This document shows, in pieces, positions 24,501 through 34,300 of a stretch of 60,000 bases of DNA (position 1 is the stretch's first letter; each line of letters opens with the position of its first letter). Source of the stretch: Owenia fusiformis (lineage: Eukaryota; Annelida; Polychaeta; Sabellida; Oweniidae). The notes beneath the pieces are model-generated. The model saw only the letters and a list, made by a program, of their open reading frames with translations, was not told where the DNA came from and made no database searches. The stretch is from positions 29,441,915-29,501,914 of the forward strand of contig CAIIXF020000001.1 of NCBI GenBank assembly GCA_903813345.2. The letters are read 5' to 3'. The position numbers were made by a program, and so were the translations under genes.

Positions 24501-27500
24501 TTTTTTTCTGGGCCTATAGTAGGGCCGCACGTAAAATTTTTAGGGCCCTAAAACCAAAATTCTGCAAATTTATAGCCCGTTTTTGAAAATTTGGCCTAAC
24601 ATTGAAAAAAATAAGGCCCAAAAAGGTACAGTAATGCCCAAAAAGGCCCTCTAAAGAGGCCCTACAATATTTTTGGGCCAACATTTTTTCCAGCCCATTC
24701 TAGGGGGGCGGGGGTGGACCCATGCCCCCCCCCTCCTGAAACCGCCAGGAGGCCATTTTTAACAAAACAAAAAGGACGATCCTAAAAAACAGAGGGAAAG
24801 GGACACAAATACAGATATGTCCGCAAAAAAATTGGGCCAAATTTTGAAAAATAATGCCCAAATTCAAAAAACAATGCACAGTACTCCCAGTTTTTTAATC
24901 TTAATTGCCCAGTGAATGTGGGGAAGAGCAAGTTTTTCTTCAAGGAAGCAAAAAGGTAGGTCCACATTTTTTTAGGAGATATCAGGGGGGGGGCTCGTCC
25001 GAGCCCCCAGAGCCCCCCCTGGCTACGGGCCTGACTACTATCATTGATATACACTCACTGATACATTCATTGCTGAACTCATTGATATACTCACTACTAT
25101 AATTGCTACTTTCACTACTGTACTATTGATACATTCATTGCTAAACTCATTGATAAACTCACGACTACCTCATTGATACACTCACTGCAGTACTCACTGA
25201 TACACTCTTTACTGTACGCATCAATATACTCACTACTCATTGATATACCAAATAAAGTACTCATCAATACACTCACTGCTGTACTCATTGATACTTGATA
25301 CAATTACTCCTGTACTCCTTGATGCATTCCCTGTTGTACTCACTGATATAATCCCTGCTGTACCGATTGATACACTTACTATTTCATCCAATACAATATT
25401 CATCAATACTCACACTGATGTACTCATTCATACACATACTACTGTACCCAATGATACAATTTCTACCATACTCATTGATGTACTTCATACTGTTCTCATT
25501 GATACACTCACTATCATACTCATTGATGCACTCACTACTGTACTCATTGATACACTCACTACTGTACTCATTGATACACTCGCTACTGTACTAATTTGTT
25601 GATACACTCACTTCCATACTCATTGATACACTCCTCGCTGTACTCACTGCAGCACCTACCTGAACAAATTTAAGGATAGCATCAACACAATCTTCTACTT
25701 CATCTTCACTGGAGAACAATGCATTGAAGTCACGCCCTGTCCATCCATCAAACAACACACGAGGGGCTAGAATAAAACAACATATGAAGAACTGGAAATG
25801 AATTGCAAGTATACACAATAAATGCTCCATCTTTGGACTGTCCTCAGTATGTAATAATTGAGCATGGGAACAGATGATGCATACCCTATGCGTCACATTG
25901 TTATTATGTGTTTGTAAATAATCTGAATGGAACGATAAACTTATCTATTGTATGTATGTATGTATTCTTTATTTGCGTCTATTCATTTAGACAGTTACAT
26001 GGTATACAATGATATAAGGTAAAAGAAAAGAGTAATATAAAAGCTACAGGTACAAAAAGTTAAAATGCCTTAACATTGTCTCCCTGGCTCTATGCATAGA
26101 GTGAATGTTAATCGAAACAGAACAGAGAGAATCAAGGCTCTCCTGGTCCAAACTCAAATGATTTATACCAAAAATGAAGCTCAACTTTTGATGAGTCAAT
26201 GGCACGCTTCTTCAGTACTAAGTATTTTCTTGATTGTAAATGATTGCTACATTTTCATTCATTGGGTATACAGACTGAAGAACAGGGAGCCCGGAGCACA
26301 TTGGTGAATATAACCTGGTGATAGTGACCATAGGCTGGTGTGTGACGTAACCTGGTATGTACGTAGATCTTCTCTATTTTACTACACTGCTGGACCATAT
26401 GCATTCTAATGGAAGGTTTATACTCTTTTATAAAACTCAGAAGTAGCTACTGTACAAAGAGTATATTATCGGTGGTCTTTTGCATCATTGAATACCATGG
26501 CCCTCTCTTCTTGCATCATAGATTGCCATGGAATTTGGTATAGGGCACTTTAGATTTAGAATTGATGATTTGCGATCACCGAATGGATTCTGTCTTTTAG
26601 TGACGTCACAATTAGGTCACACAGCTTTAGATGCTTGATTTTGAGAGATTATCTTCTATATTTTGTGCTTTATTGATTTATTTTTCACGAAAGCGTTCTA
26701 TTTGACTAGATCAACATTCATGCTAAGCACATACCAAGTCTAAGGTCTTACTGACATGATTTAGATAGCGGTTTAGCGCCCCCCGATTTTGACAAAAACG
26801 GGGGGCGCTTATAGGCATCGATGTTTAGTATGAATTTCACCCAAACTTCGCATATATATAGACATACTCATGATCTAGTCAAATAGGCATACCTGGTAAA
26901 TATCCGATCCATGGTTTTTATATAAGAAACGACAATATTTTTAGCTCAAAACTGCCACGTGTCCGCCATTTCGTGATTCCATCATGTCTAATATCATTTC
27001 TATATGACGTCATACCAATAAGACGAAATACGTGACAACAGTATCCATAAACAAAATTCCTGAATTCTGATCGCAAAAGGTCAATTGGTGGAATAGGAAT
27101 ATGTTATATAATATACATTTTTCCTACGAATGAATAATTTTAACATATTAATCATCTGATAAGATATGGTGAATTTAATCGGTAGGAAACACGAAGAAAT
27201 TAATTTTTTGAAAAATATGTCAACTTTTTTACAAGCGTAAACTTCCCGGGAATTTTAAAATTGTACGGGAAGCCCCACTATATTTGATCAGCGGGATTGG
27301 CACAGAAAATCAGAGTAACTAAACAGACAGGTTATTAGATACTATGTGTATATAAGAATGGGTCTTTTGTGCTTTGAGAAAGTTTGGTTGATTGCAGATT
27401 TTAACATGGAAATCATTTCTATAATATGGTTTGCAATACTGTAATACATCAGGGCTCTCGCCAGGCTTTTAGACTGTGGCGCAGCACCACACTCTGTTAA

Positions 27501-30236
27501 GCTCCCTCCACACCCTATTGGCAAATCATGACTGTTTCCACACTCTAAATTTGACTGAATATACAATAATAGCATGTAAAAAGGATATTTACATTACATA
27601 AATATGATTTATCACGATTGAACGGTTATTCTGAAGATGTTAGCACCACACCCTAAATATTTCCTGGTGAGAGCCCTATACATGTAGTTATAATATTGTT
27701 TCCTATCTAAAAATGTATCCATTGAGAATCTTGGAGAATTAGTTTCAATTTACATACATTTATATAACTGTGCTCATTGTTACATATAAAAGAATATAAC
27801 TCACTAAGATTAACACTCCTTCCATGCTTGACGTCTTTCACCCAACCTGAGAATTAAAGCACAAAAAATTACATATAAAAGATATTAAAACAGGTTTAAT
27901 ATCAAATAAACATTGGTGTGAAATAATTTCTTTAAATCAATAAAACTAAAAAGCAATTTCAACACTGACCATCAAATGAGGTAAAACTAGGCCCGTAGCC
28001 AGGGGGGGTTCGCAGGGTTCGGGCAAAACCCCCTGGCCAAAAGTTCTTTCAAAATCATGCAGTTTTTCACCATTTTGAGCACCTCTCAAGTGATTTTAGC
28101 CATATTTGGGCCAAAATTGTCAAATGTAAACCCCTCCTGGAAATTTTTGAAAACTGCACCCCCCCTTGGCAAATCCTGGCTACGGGCCTGCCAGGAAATT
28201 AGGTAGATTATAGTAAATGTCGTCAGATAGAATTACCTTTATCTATATCATGTCCCCCTTCCATGACATAAGCACCACCTGGTTTGCGTTTTATCTGTAG
28301 CCACACTGGTGATACATAGTCAAACTTATTGCCAAACATCTTTGCAATGTCATAGCCATGGGAGTTCCACTGAAATTCAAATTTGTTGTTGGTGGTGGGA
28401 TCTTATATAAGAGAGAGACTGGAATCTATTAAAAAACATGCCCATAGCATTCCTGTTTTATATTGATTTAGTAGGTACATGTTACTCAGGCCCGTAGCCA
28501 GGAAGGTTCGATGGGTTCGAGCGAACCCCTCTGGCCAAAAAATTGTTCAAAATCATGCAGTTTTTCACCATTCTGTGGACTTTTTAAGTGATTTGGGCCA
28601 TTTTTGGACCAAAATTGTCACAAGTAAACCTCCCTGGAATTTTTCAAAAAGTGAACCCCCCTTGGCAAATCCTGGCTACGGGCCTGTACATAAAGGTTTA
28701 TCACTAATGATCTCAATCAGTGCATGGAGATTGTAGTAAACATTGAAATACATGATACAATTAACTTAATCAAAATAAATATGGCCTTATTGGGTATTAT
28801 CAATATTGAAGCCTAAATGTCTGAAGGTTCATAAAATAAATTGATTGATTTAGCGATTGATAGGAATAACTACTGAGATAACGGAGACAACAATGTCTAT
28901 ATGGCTTTACCATTTATTGATCATCACATCCAATAAAATATATCCATCTTTAACTTTAACAGATTAAACTTAGACACACTAGTGATATCTATATAACTTA
29001 ATGCAGAATTGCTACAATATACTACTTTAAATGAGCTGTCAGATTAACTCATCCTCCTAAGCAGATGTCCAGAATCTGTACCTCCTTCTTCCCCCTGCTA
29101 TATTACCAAGTTGGAAGTGCCCGATTAAACTGAATCACGTGATCTAATTATGCACCAATGACATATACATGATTGCTGTCGCAGAGTTGTGACAGCAAAT
29201 CAAATTGCGAGTTCTTAATCGGGGAAATGCTAACTGCTTATAGCAGGGGGTAAAAAGAAAGAAGGTATTCTGGATTTTGAAGCCCTGTGATAGGAGGATG
29301 GATAAACTGAATTTTACAAGATCAATTTAGTTGAAATTAACTGTTATAGTTTTATAGGAATTTAATCTGTTCCTCTTACCGGTGTGACATAAGCTAATGT
29401 TGTCCCTTTGAACTTCTTTATCTCCTTTTCAATTTCACAATATTCTTTATGTTGCCCAAGAATGTCTTTCACTTTTGGAGATGGGGTCACTAAGTTACGT
29501 TTTACCACTGAATCTGTTGTAATAGCAACCTAAAACGGAAAAAAACATGATCATTCCACAAACTCTCAAATTTTCTGAACAGCATCCTTAATTAATTCTA
29601 TTTCAAATGAATTTTATACAAGAACATTAAATGGACATGCCTAAGCTTAGGGGCCGGGTCAAAACATTGATTTCCATAAAAAAACGTAATTAATTACGTT
29701 AGGGGAAACTAGGTTGGATGGTGAACATTTTGACTTGTGTAAGAGGGATGGAGGTCAAGATCTATCTAAATTAATTATGTTTTATGACAGACATTGATGT
29801 TATGTCCCAGAGCCTTAGTCTAATCAAACACAGATGCCTGCAAGACTCTTCGTAGTAGTATCCATGGGCGTAGCGCTATTTTTATGAGTAGTACGCCACC
29901 ACTGGAATAAGAGTTGAACGAAGTGAAAAACGCCTGTGTGTACCAGCCGTACGAGGTGCTACGCCTATGGTATCTGTAGCCCTATCTGTAGCTCTAACAA
30001 GAAATACATGTAATTTCATCGGTGATTCTCTGACCAATGTTGTCAGCAGATGAATAAAACTAAAACTTTGGCACATATGATGATATAGTTTCGTGGAAGG
30101 TTTTTGCACTTACATCTTCCTCAACCTTCTTTTTCTTTGATTTCGTACTGCTTTTGGACAATGTACATTCAACATTGTATACTGCCACAAGTAAAGTCAT
30201 TGAAATCAGGATTATTTTTATTGTTTTCATTTTCAT
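21501..30236 (-). CDS. CHID1: CHID1 (chitinase domain-containing protein 1 / stabilin-1-interacting chitinase-like protein), complete
   Basis: Eleven coding exons, minus strand: 30114-30236, 29380-29529, 28237-28369, 27805-27846, 25660-25766, 24125-24186, 23614-23715, 22983-23075, 22335-22490, 21908-21985, 21501-21642. All junctions are GT-AG, phases agree and the product is 395 aa (human about 393). Residues 1-23 form a signal peptide, followed by a Lys-rich linker. The GH18 barrel follows: AYVTPWNSHGYD (87-98), [16 protein letters not shown] (260-267), [12 protein letters not shown] (301-312) and the conserved C-terminus [16 protein letters not shown]. At the place of the GH18 DGxDxDxE catalytic motif it reads NGIVLEVW (190-197), lacking the acid/base Glu, as in the human protein. 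It is therefore expected to be a secreted or lysosomal sugar-binding lectin rather than a chitinase. NDUFA8 is divergent, about 1.1 kb away. Introns hold many MITEs. Confidence 0.96.
23111..23346. mobile_element. 236-bp MITE with perfect 24-bp terminal inverted repeats (CHID1 intron)
   Basis: TTATAACATACCTATGATGA plus TGTA at 23111-23134 is exactly the reverse complement of 23323-23346. The outermost TTATAA is itself palindromic, so a TTATAA or TA target duplication cannot be separated from the TIR. The interior contains GACGTCA. It sits between CHID1 coding exons 7 and 8. Confidence 0.85.
23352..23464. repeat. Inverted repeat hairpin in CHID1 intron
   Basis: TTATGTCACTATCGTGGCAC with ATATGCCC (23352-23380) pairs with GGGCATATATGCCACAATAG plus TGACATAA (about 23437-23464), with a few mismatches. 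It lies directly beside the 236-bp MITE and may be part of the same insertion. Confidence 0.75.
24303..25034. repeat. Composite GGGCCC-rich repeat with GCCCGTAGCC termini (CHID1 intron)
   Basis: It begins GCCCGTAGCCAG and ends CTGGCTACGGGC, i.e. the same ends as the 200-bp MITEs at 27989 and 28487. The interior has a tandem duplication of about 215 bp (AGGGCCGC..., about 24330-24520 and 24522-24700) with repeated AGGCCCTACAAT. Related sequence recurs at 40180-40395. Short open frames inside it are repeat-derived. Confidence 0.65.
25040..25655. repeat. Degenerate 24-bp minisatellite adjoining CHID1 exon 5
   Basis: Roughly 25 imperfect copies of TACTCATTGATACACTCACT plus ACTG. Because 24 is divisible by three, it stays open in several frames (8-residue repeats such as VLIDTLTT), but this is a repeat artefact. 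The array ends within a few bases of the CHID1 exon 5 splice donor (exon 25660-25766, minus strand), in the following intron. Confidence 0.85.
25767..27450. other. CHID1 intron 4, mostly unique sequence
   Basis: No additional exon found. It includes a strong 11-bp stem with 13-nt loop, AGCGCCCCCCG / CGGGGGGCGCT (26775-26785 with 26799-26809), and AT-rich DNA without other recognisable elements. Confidence 0.5.
27451..27677. mobile_element. 227-bp MITE, AGGGCTCTCGCCAGG termini (CHID1 intron)
   Basis: The 15-bp ends AGGGCTCTCGCCAGG and CCTGGTGAGAGCCCT are inverted with one mismatch. Flanks ATACATC (27444-27450) and ATACATG (27678-27684) match at 6 of 7 positions and may be the target duplication. 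No coding capacity. Confidence 0.7.
27989..28189. mobile_element. 201-bp MITE, AGGCCCGTAGCCAGG termini, copy 1
   Basis: The termini AGGCCCGTAGCCAGG and CCTGGCTACGGGCCT are exact inverted repeats. The interior includes GGCCAAAA, TCATGCAGTTTTTCACCATT and CCTTGGCAAATCC. It is a sibling of the element 0.3 kb downstream at 28487; the two flank CHID1 exon 3 (28237-28369). Confidence 0.85.
28487..28686. mobile_element. 200-bp MITE, CAGGCCCGTAGCCAGG termini, copy 2
   Basis: The termini CAGGCCCGTAGCCAGG and CCTGGCTACGGGCCTG are exact inverted repeats. About 80 percent identical by eye to copy 1 at 27989-28189 and in the same orientation, so these are two independent insertions or a local duplication around one exon. 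Confidence 0.85.
29050..29300. mobile_element. 251-bp palindromic MITE with imperfect 8-bp target duplication (CHID1 intron 2)
   Basis: The ends CATCCTCCTA and TAGGAGGATG are perfect inverses. Inner arms CCAGAAT...CCCCCTGCTATA and TTATAGCAGGGGG...ATTCTGG, and AGTGCCCGATTAA / TTAATCGGGG, continue the palindrome. The flanks GATTAACT (29042-29049) and GATAAACT (29301-29308) match at 7 of 8 positions, hAT-like in length. Confidence 0.8.
29863..29969. mobile_element. 107-bp MITE with GTATC flanking repeats (CHID1 intron 1)
   Basis: The ends CATGGGCGTAGC and GCTACGCCTATG are inverted with one mismatch. The direct repeat GTATC flanks both sides (29858-29862 and 29970-29974). Very short and non-coding. 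Confidence 0.6.
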
Positions 30237-30469
30237 AATTTTTCACAATGATTTTTCAATTTTAACAGTTTCAATTGAAATTTAGTTGAACTTTATATAT
30301 TCATGGACGAGTAAAGCATATACATTAGACTTGTTATTGAATAAGAAAGACGTGAGCAGTAAAGAAATGCAGATGTTCTCGTGGTATGACTCCACCATTG
30401 TTTTGCCGTTTTACTACATGCCACAATCAACCTCACTGCCAGCATATCAAACCATGCCCATTTTCCATC

Positions 30470-30840
30470 AAACTTGGCCCAACTACTATCAGGTGGATGT
30501 CCTTCAAAAATCAAGTTGGCATGGTTACCAAAGCCTTATAGTTGCCATGGCAACCGTAGAAATGGGGTAAAAAATGAGAGCAAAAAAACACCCAAACCCA
30601 CCATATTGGCACTAATTTATAAAATATTTCTAGACATACAAATTTTCTTAAACTTTGATATCATCTAGGACACTTCTAGACAACGAAAATATCAAAAATT
30701 GGGGGTAGGTTTACCACTTCGATTTTTTTCTAGGCTTGGTCAAAGTAAAACTACGAAAAAAGCACTCATTTTCACTTTTGAATCACCTATTATCGCCCAA
30801 ATGGCTATATTCTTTCAAGGTCAAGGTCGCCATGTTAAAA
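30470..30840. repeat. Dispersed repeat in the CHID1-NDUFA8 intergenic region, carries a palindromic X-box-like site
   Basis: Matches 54905-55215 in landmarks ATCCTTCAAAAATCAAGTTG, ATGAGAG, CACTCA.TTTTCACTTT and AATCACCTATTAT. It contains the perfect 14-bp palindrome GTTGCCATGGCAAC (30541-30554), about 305 bp upstream of the CHID1 start codon. Family identity unknown. Confidence 0.65.
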
Positions 30841-31340
30841 GTAGAATTACGGAGATAAATCTGCTCTTCAGACAATGTTTGATGGCTTTTCTTCACCACG
30901 GAACAAAGATCTTTGCGCTGGTATGCCCATTTCCATGAGATGATATACGTGAAAGAGGAACTATGTCTTTAAATGTCATCAAAACTTTTGGCACTACTTT
31001 TGGCGTAATAATTCCTCGTGTCATTTCAGGCCAGTTACTATTTTCTTTCCTCTAAAATAAAGAGCTCTGTTTAGCAGACAAAAATAGCACTACAGCTTTC
31101 TCTCTATAAAACAATGTCAAAGTTAGCGAATGTACCTTAAATAGTCAGTGTGAATAAGGAAACTATGATTTATACATTAAAATGAAGCAATTTTATAATT
31201 GATCATCTAACAGCCTAGAATATAGGAAAGCACATTCTGCTTTCATTTTCGTTTCTTTTCTCGTTCAAATCTCGCGTGATATTTCTGCCATTTTGGTGTC
31301 CTTCTCAAAATCAAGATTTGTGTACAAAATATGCTTTAAT

Positions 31341-34300
31341 ATGGTAATTACAAGCGATACATGGCTGCCAAGCCACGAGGAGCTGACGGTACCTGAGTTG
31401 GAACTATCATCTGGCGTTCTGAGAGCTGGTGCACATCATTTTGGCAAATATTGCGACTTTCAAAGCAAGGTTGGTTTTGATTTTTTTACACAGTTGGCCA
31501 GATCACAGTCTATATGCAGTTATTAGTCTATCTACCTTCTCTACAAGTTCAACAACGAAAATTTTAATTTGCCAGAGTACCTTTTTTCTATCGGTCGATT
31601 CTCCACGAAGATCCTCGTTTCCGCGATTAATCCCTTGCTCTGTGTGACAAAAATAAATAAGTGTTATCCACGTTAGTTTTTCTTCTGATATGCGCTCCAA
31701 TCGATGATAATTGACAAGATACTGGAGAATTTCTGTTAACAACAACTTTGCCGGGCTGTTTTTCAACTTCTTGTAGTTGACCTAGAAAACCTGCAATCTG
31801 ATTGGTTGATTAATTTAGAGGTAAATTCAAAATAAAAACGTTCCTGGAACCTGTTATTTCATAAAAACTGCAATTTTAGACAATTTCAAGCGATCATGTG
31901 ACAAGACGTGATCTCAACGGGACTTAAAATTTTTGAAAATTGTCAGGCTTAATTGCTGTAGGAGTTTTTCGGGTTTCATTCACTTGTAAGTGCAGCAATT
32001 ACACAGATTGTAGTGTCATAGTTTCAATTATAGTTATTTACAATTCACAGCCAATTCCCGGAGAAATTGCTTTACTTTTCAGTGTGTAAACGACATTATT
32101 AAATTTTCGTTGTTGAACTTGTAGAGAAGGTAGATAGACTAATGATTTGGGCTTGCCCCAAATCATAACTGCATATAGACTGTGGGCCAGATCATTTTGT
32201 AGTAGGATCTCATAAGCTCAAAGAATAATTCAGAAGATTCGTCACTAAATTGGAAAATTTCAAAAAGTGACCACGTAACATTCCTTATACAAATGGTACC
32301 TGATTCCCCATGACAGATTTTGCACTTTTTAATTTGGATAGCTGAGATCTTCAATAAAATGTTAGTGAGGCAAATTAGAAGGTGGTTTCCATATTACTAC
32401 AGGGACCTTGAATTCGTATGATCCCCAATCCAATCCAGATAAATGTTATCTTTTGGGATAAATCTTGGATTACTAATCCGATATTTATTTGGTGAATTTG
32501 TACGATCCTAGGATTATGAGGGGGAATCCCCAAGGTTTATCCAATTTGCATTGGAATTTGGATAAAATTTATCCAAAAAGTAATGTACCTCAAGAGGTGG
32601 ATTGAGATTTATCCTGAGATTAATCCCAGGATCGTACAAATTCACCGATTTTTGGATAAGTTCTTGGATTAATCCCACATTGCATCATTACCATGACGAA
32701 ATTTATCCAGATTGGATCGCGGATCGTATAAATTCACCGCCCCAGAAGTTGACAGTTTTTTTCAAAATCTTCTACAAGTTTTCAGAAGATCAAATCTGAC
32801 TTAATATTTAAGATTTGACCTTCAGTGACCTTTGCAAGGTCAAAAAAGGTCTTTTTTCAAGTAACTTCAAATTGACCAAATTTTTTTTTCAAAATCATCT
32901 ACAAGTTATCAGAAGTTCAAATCTGACTTAAGCTTTGAGATTTGACCTTCAACGACCTTCTTAAGGGCAAAAAAAGGTCAAAATGTCTTTTTTCAACTTG
33001 CTTCAAATTAGACGGAATTATTTTTTTCAAAATCTCTAGTACACCTTTTCAGAAGTTCAAATCCGGCTTTATATTCGATTTGGCCTTCAGTGATCTTTTC
33101 AAGGTCAAAAAAGGTCAGAAGGTCTTTTTCAACTCGCTTCATATTAACCAATTTTTTATCATCTACAAGTTATCAGAAGTTCAAATCTGACATAAGATTT
33201 GAGATTTGATCTTCAATGACCTTCTAAAGGTCAAAAAAAGGTTAAAAGGTCTTTTTTCAACTTGCTTCGAACTGACTTCTTTCAACTTCCAATAACTTAA
33301 CAAATACTGTTTAGACTGACTTCAATTTTTTTCAAAATTTCAAAATCTTCTACAAGTTTTCAGAATAAGAAGTTCATATCTGACTTTATATTTAAGATAT
33401 GACCTTTCCATGGTCAAAAAAGGTTTTTGTACTTGCTTCAAATTGACCAATTTTTTTTTCAAAATCATCTACAAGTTATCAGAAGTTCAAATCTGACTTA
33501 GCTTTTGAGATTTGACCTTCAACAACCTTCTCAAGGTCAAAAAAGGTCAAAAGGTCTTTTTTCAAGTTGCTTTAAATTGAACAAATTCTTTTTTCAAAAT
33601 CATCTACAAGTTATCAGAAGTTCAAATCTGACTTAGCTTTTGAGATTTGACCTTCAACGACCTTGGCTTAAGGTCAAAAAAGGTCAAAAGATCTTTTTTC
33701 ATCTTGCTTCAAATTGACCAATTTTTTTTTCAAAATCATCTCCAAGTTCTCAGAAGTTTACATCTCATAATATTGTGAGCAACTAGTGGTCACATTTTGT
33801 CATGTTAATATCTTGTTTACGCATGTGACCAACCGGAAGTATCATACTATTATTTATTTGTTGTATTCAGAATTTATAATGGGGGTAAATTTGGTAATAA
33901 GAATTTTCCCGATGTACATCCCGATGGGTACACCCCAGTTGTCCGAAACCCAGTAGTCCGAAACCTAATTCTCTGAAACCCAGTTGTCCGAAACCCATTA
34001 CTCCGAAAAATATAGTCATACTTTACCAGAGAAAGGGGGGACGTACTTCAGCTTAGGCCAGTTTCAGGGGCGGATCCAGGATTTTGTGTTAGGGCGGGCG
34101 TGTGATGATAACTGTGAGCAAATTAAAAAAAGATTCAAATTTTGTAAAAAGCAATGAGGCAAAACACGACTTTTTAGGGAGGGGGCGTGCCCCCCCCCCA
34201 CGCACCCGTCTAGATCCGCTGGTGAGTCCCATGCCATGTATTTGGCCAAATTAATGGGATGGACGCATTTTGATGTTCATAGATCTCTCCCCCTCACTTT

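Noticed and set aside
24782-25054. Frame starting like a common repeat-derived peptide (QARSQGG-type)
   Set aside because: The sequence matches the ends of the GCCCGTAGCC repeat family; such peptides are frequent mispredictions from MITEs.
25240-25602. 120-codon frame with 8-residue repeats
   Set aside because: It is the translation of the 24-bp minisatellite in a CHID1 intron; the unit length, a multiple of three, keeps frames open by default.
26775-26809. GC-rich hairpin resembling a bacterial terminator
   Set aside because: The context is a eukaryotic intron; no prokaryotic gene is nearby, so a terminator call is not meaningful.
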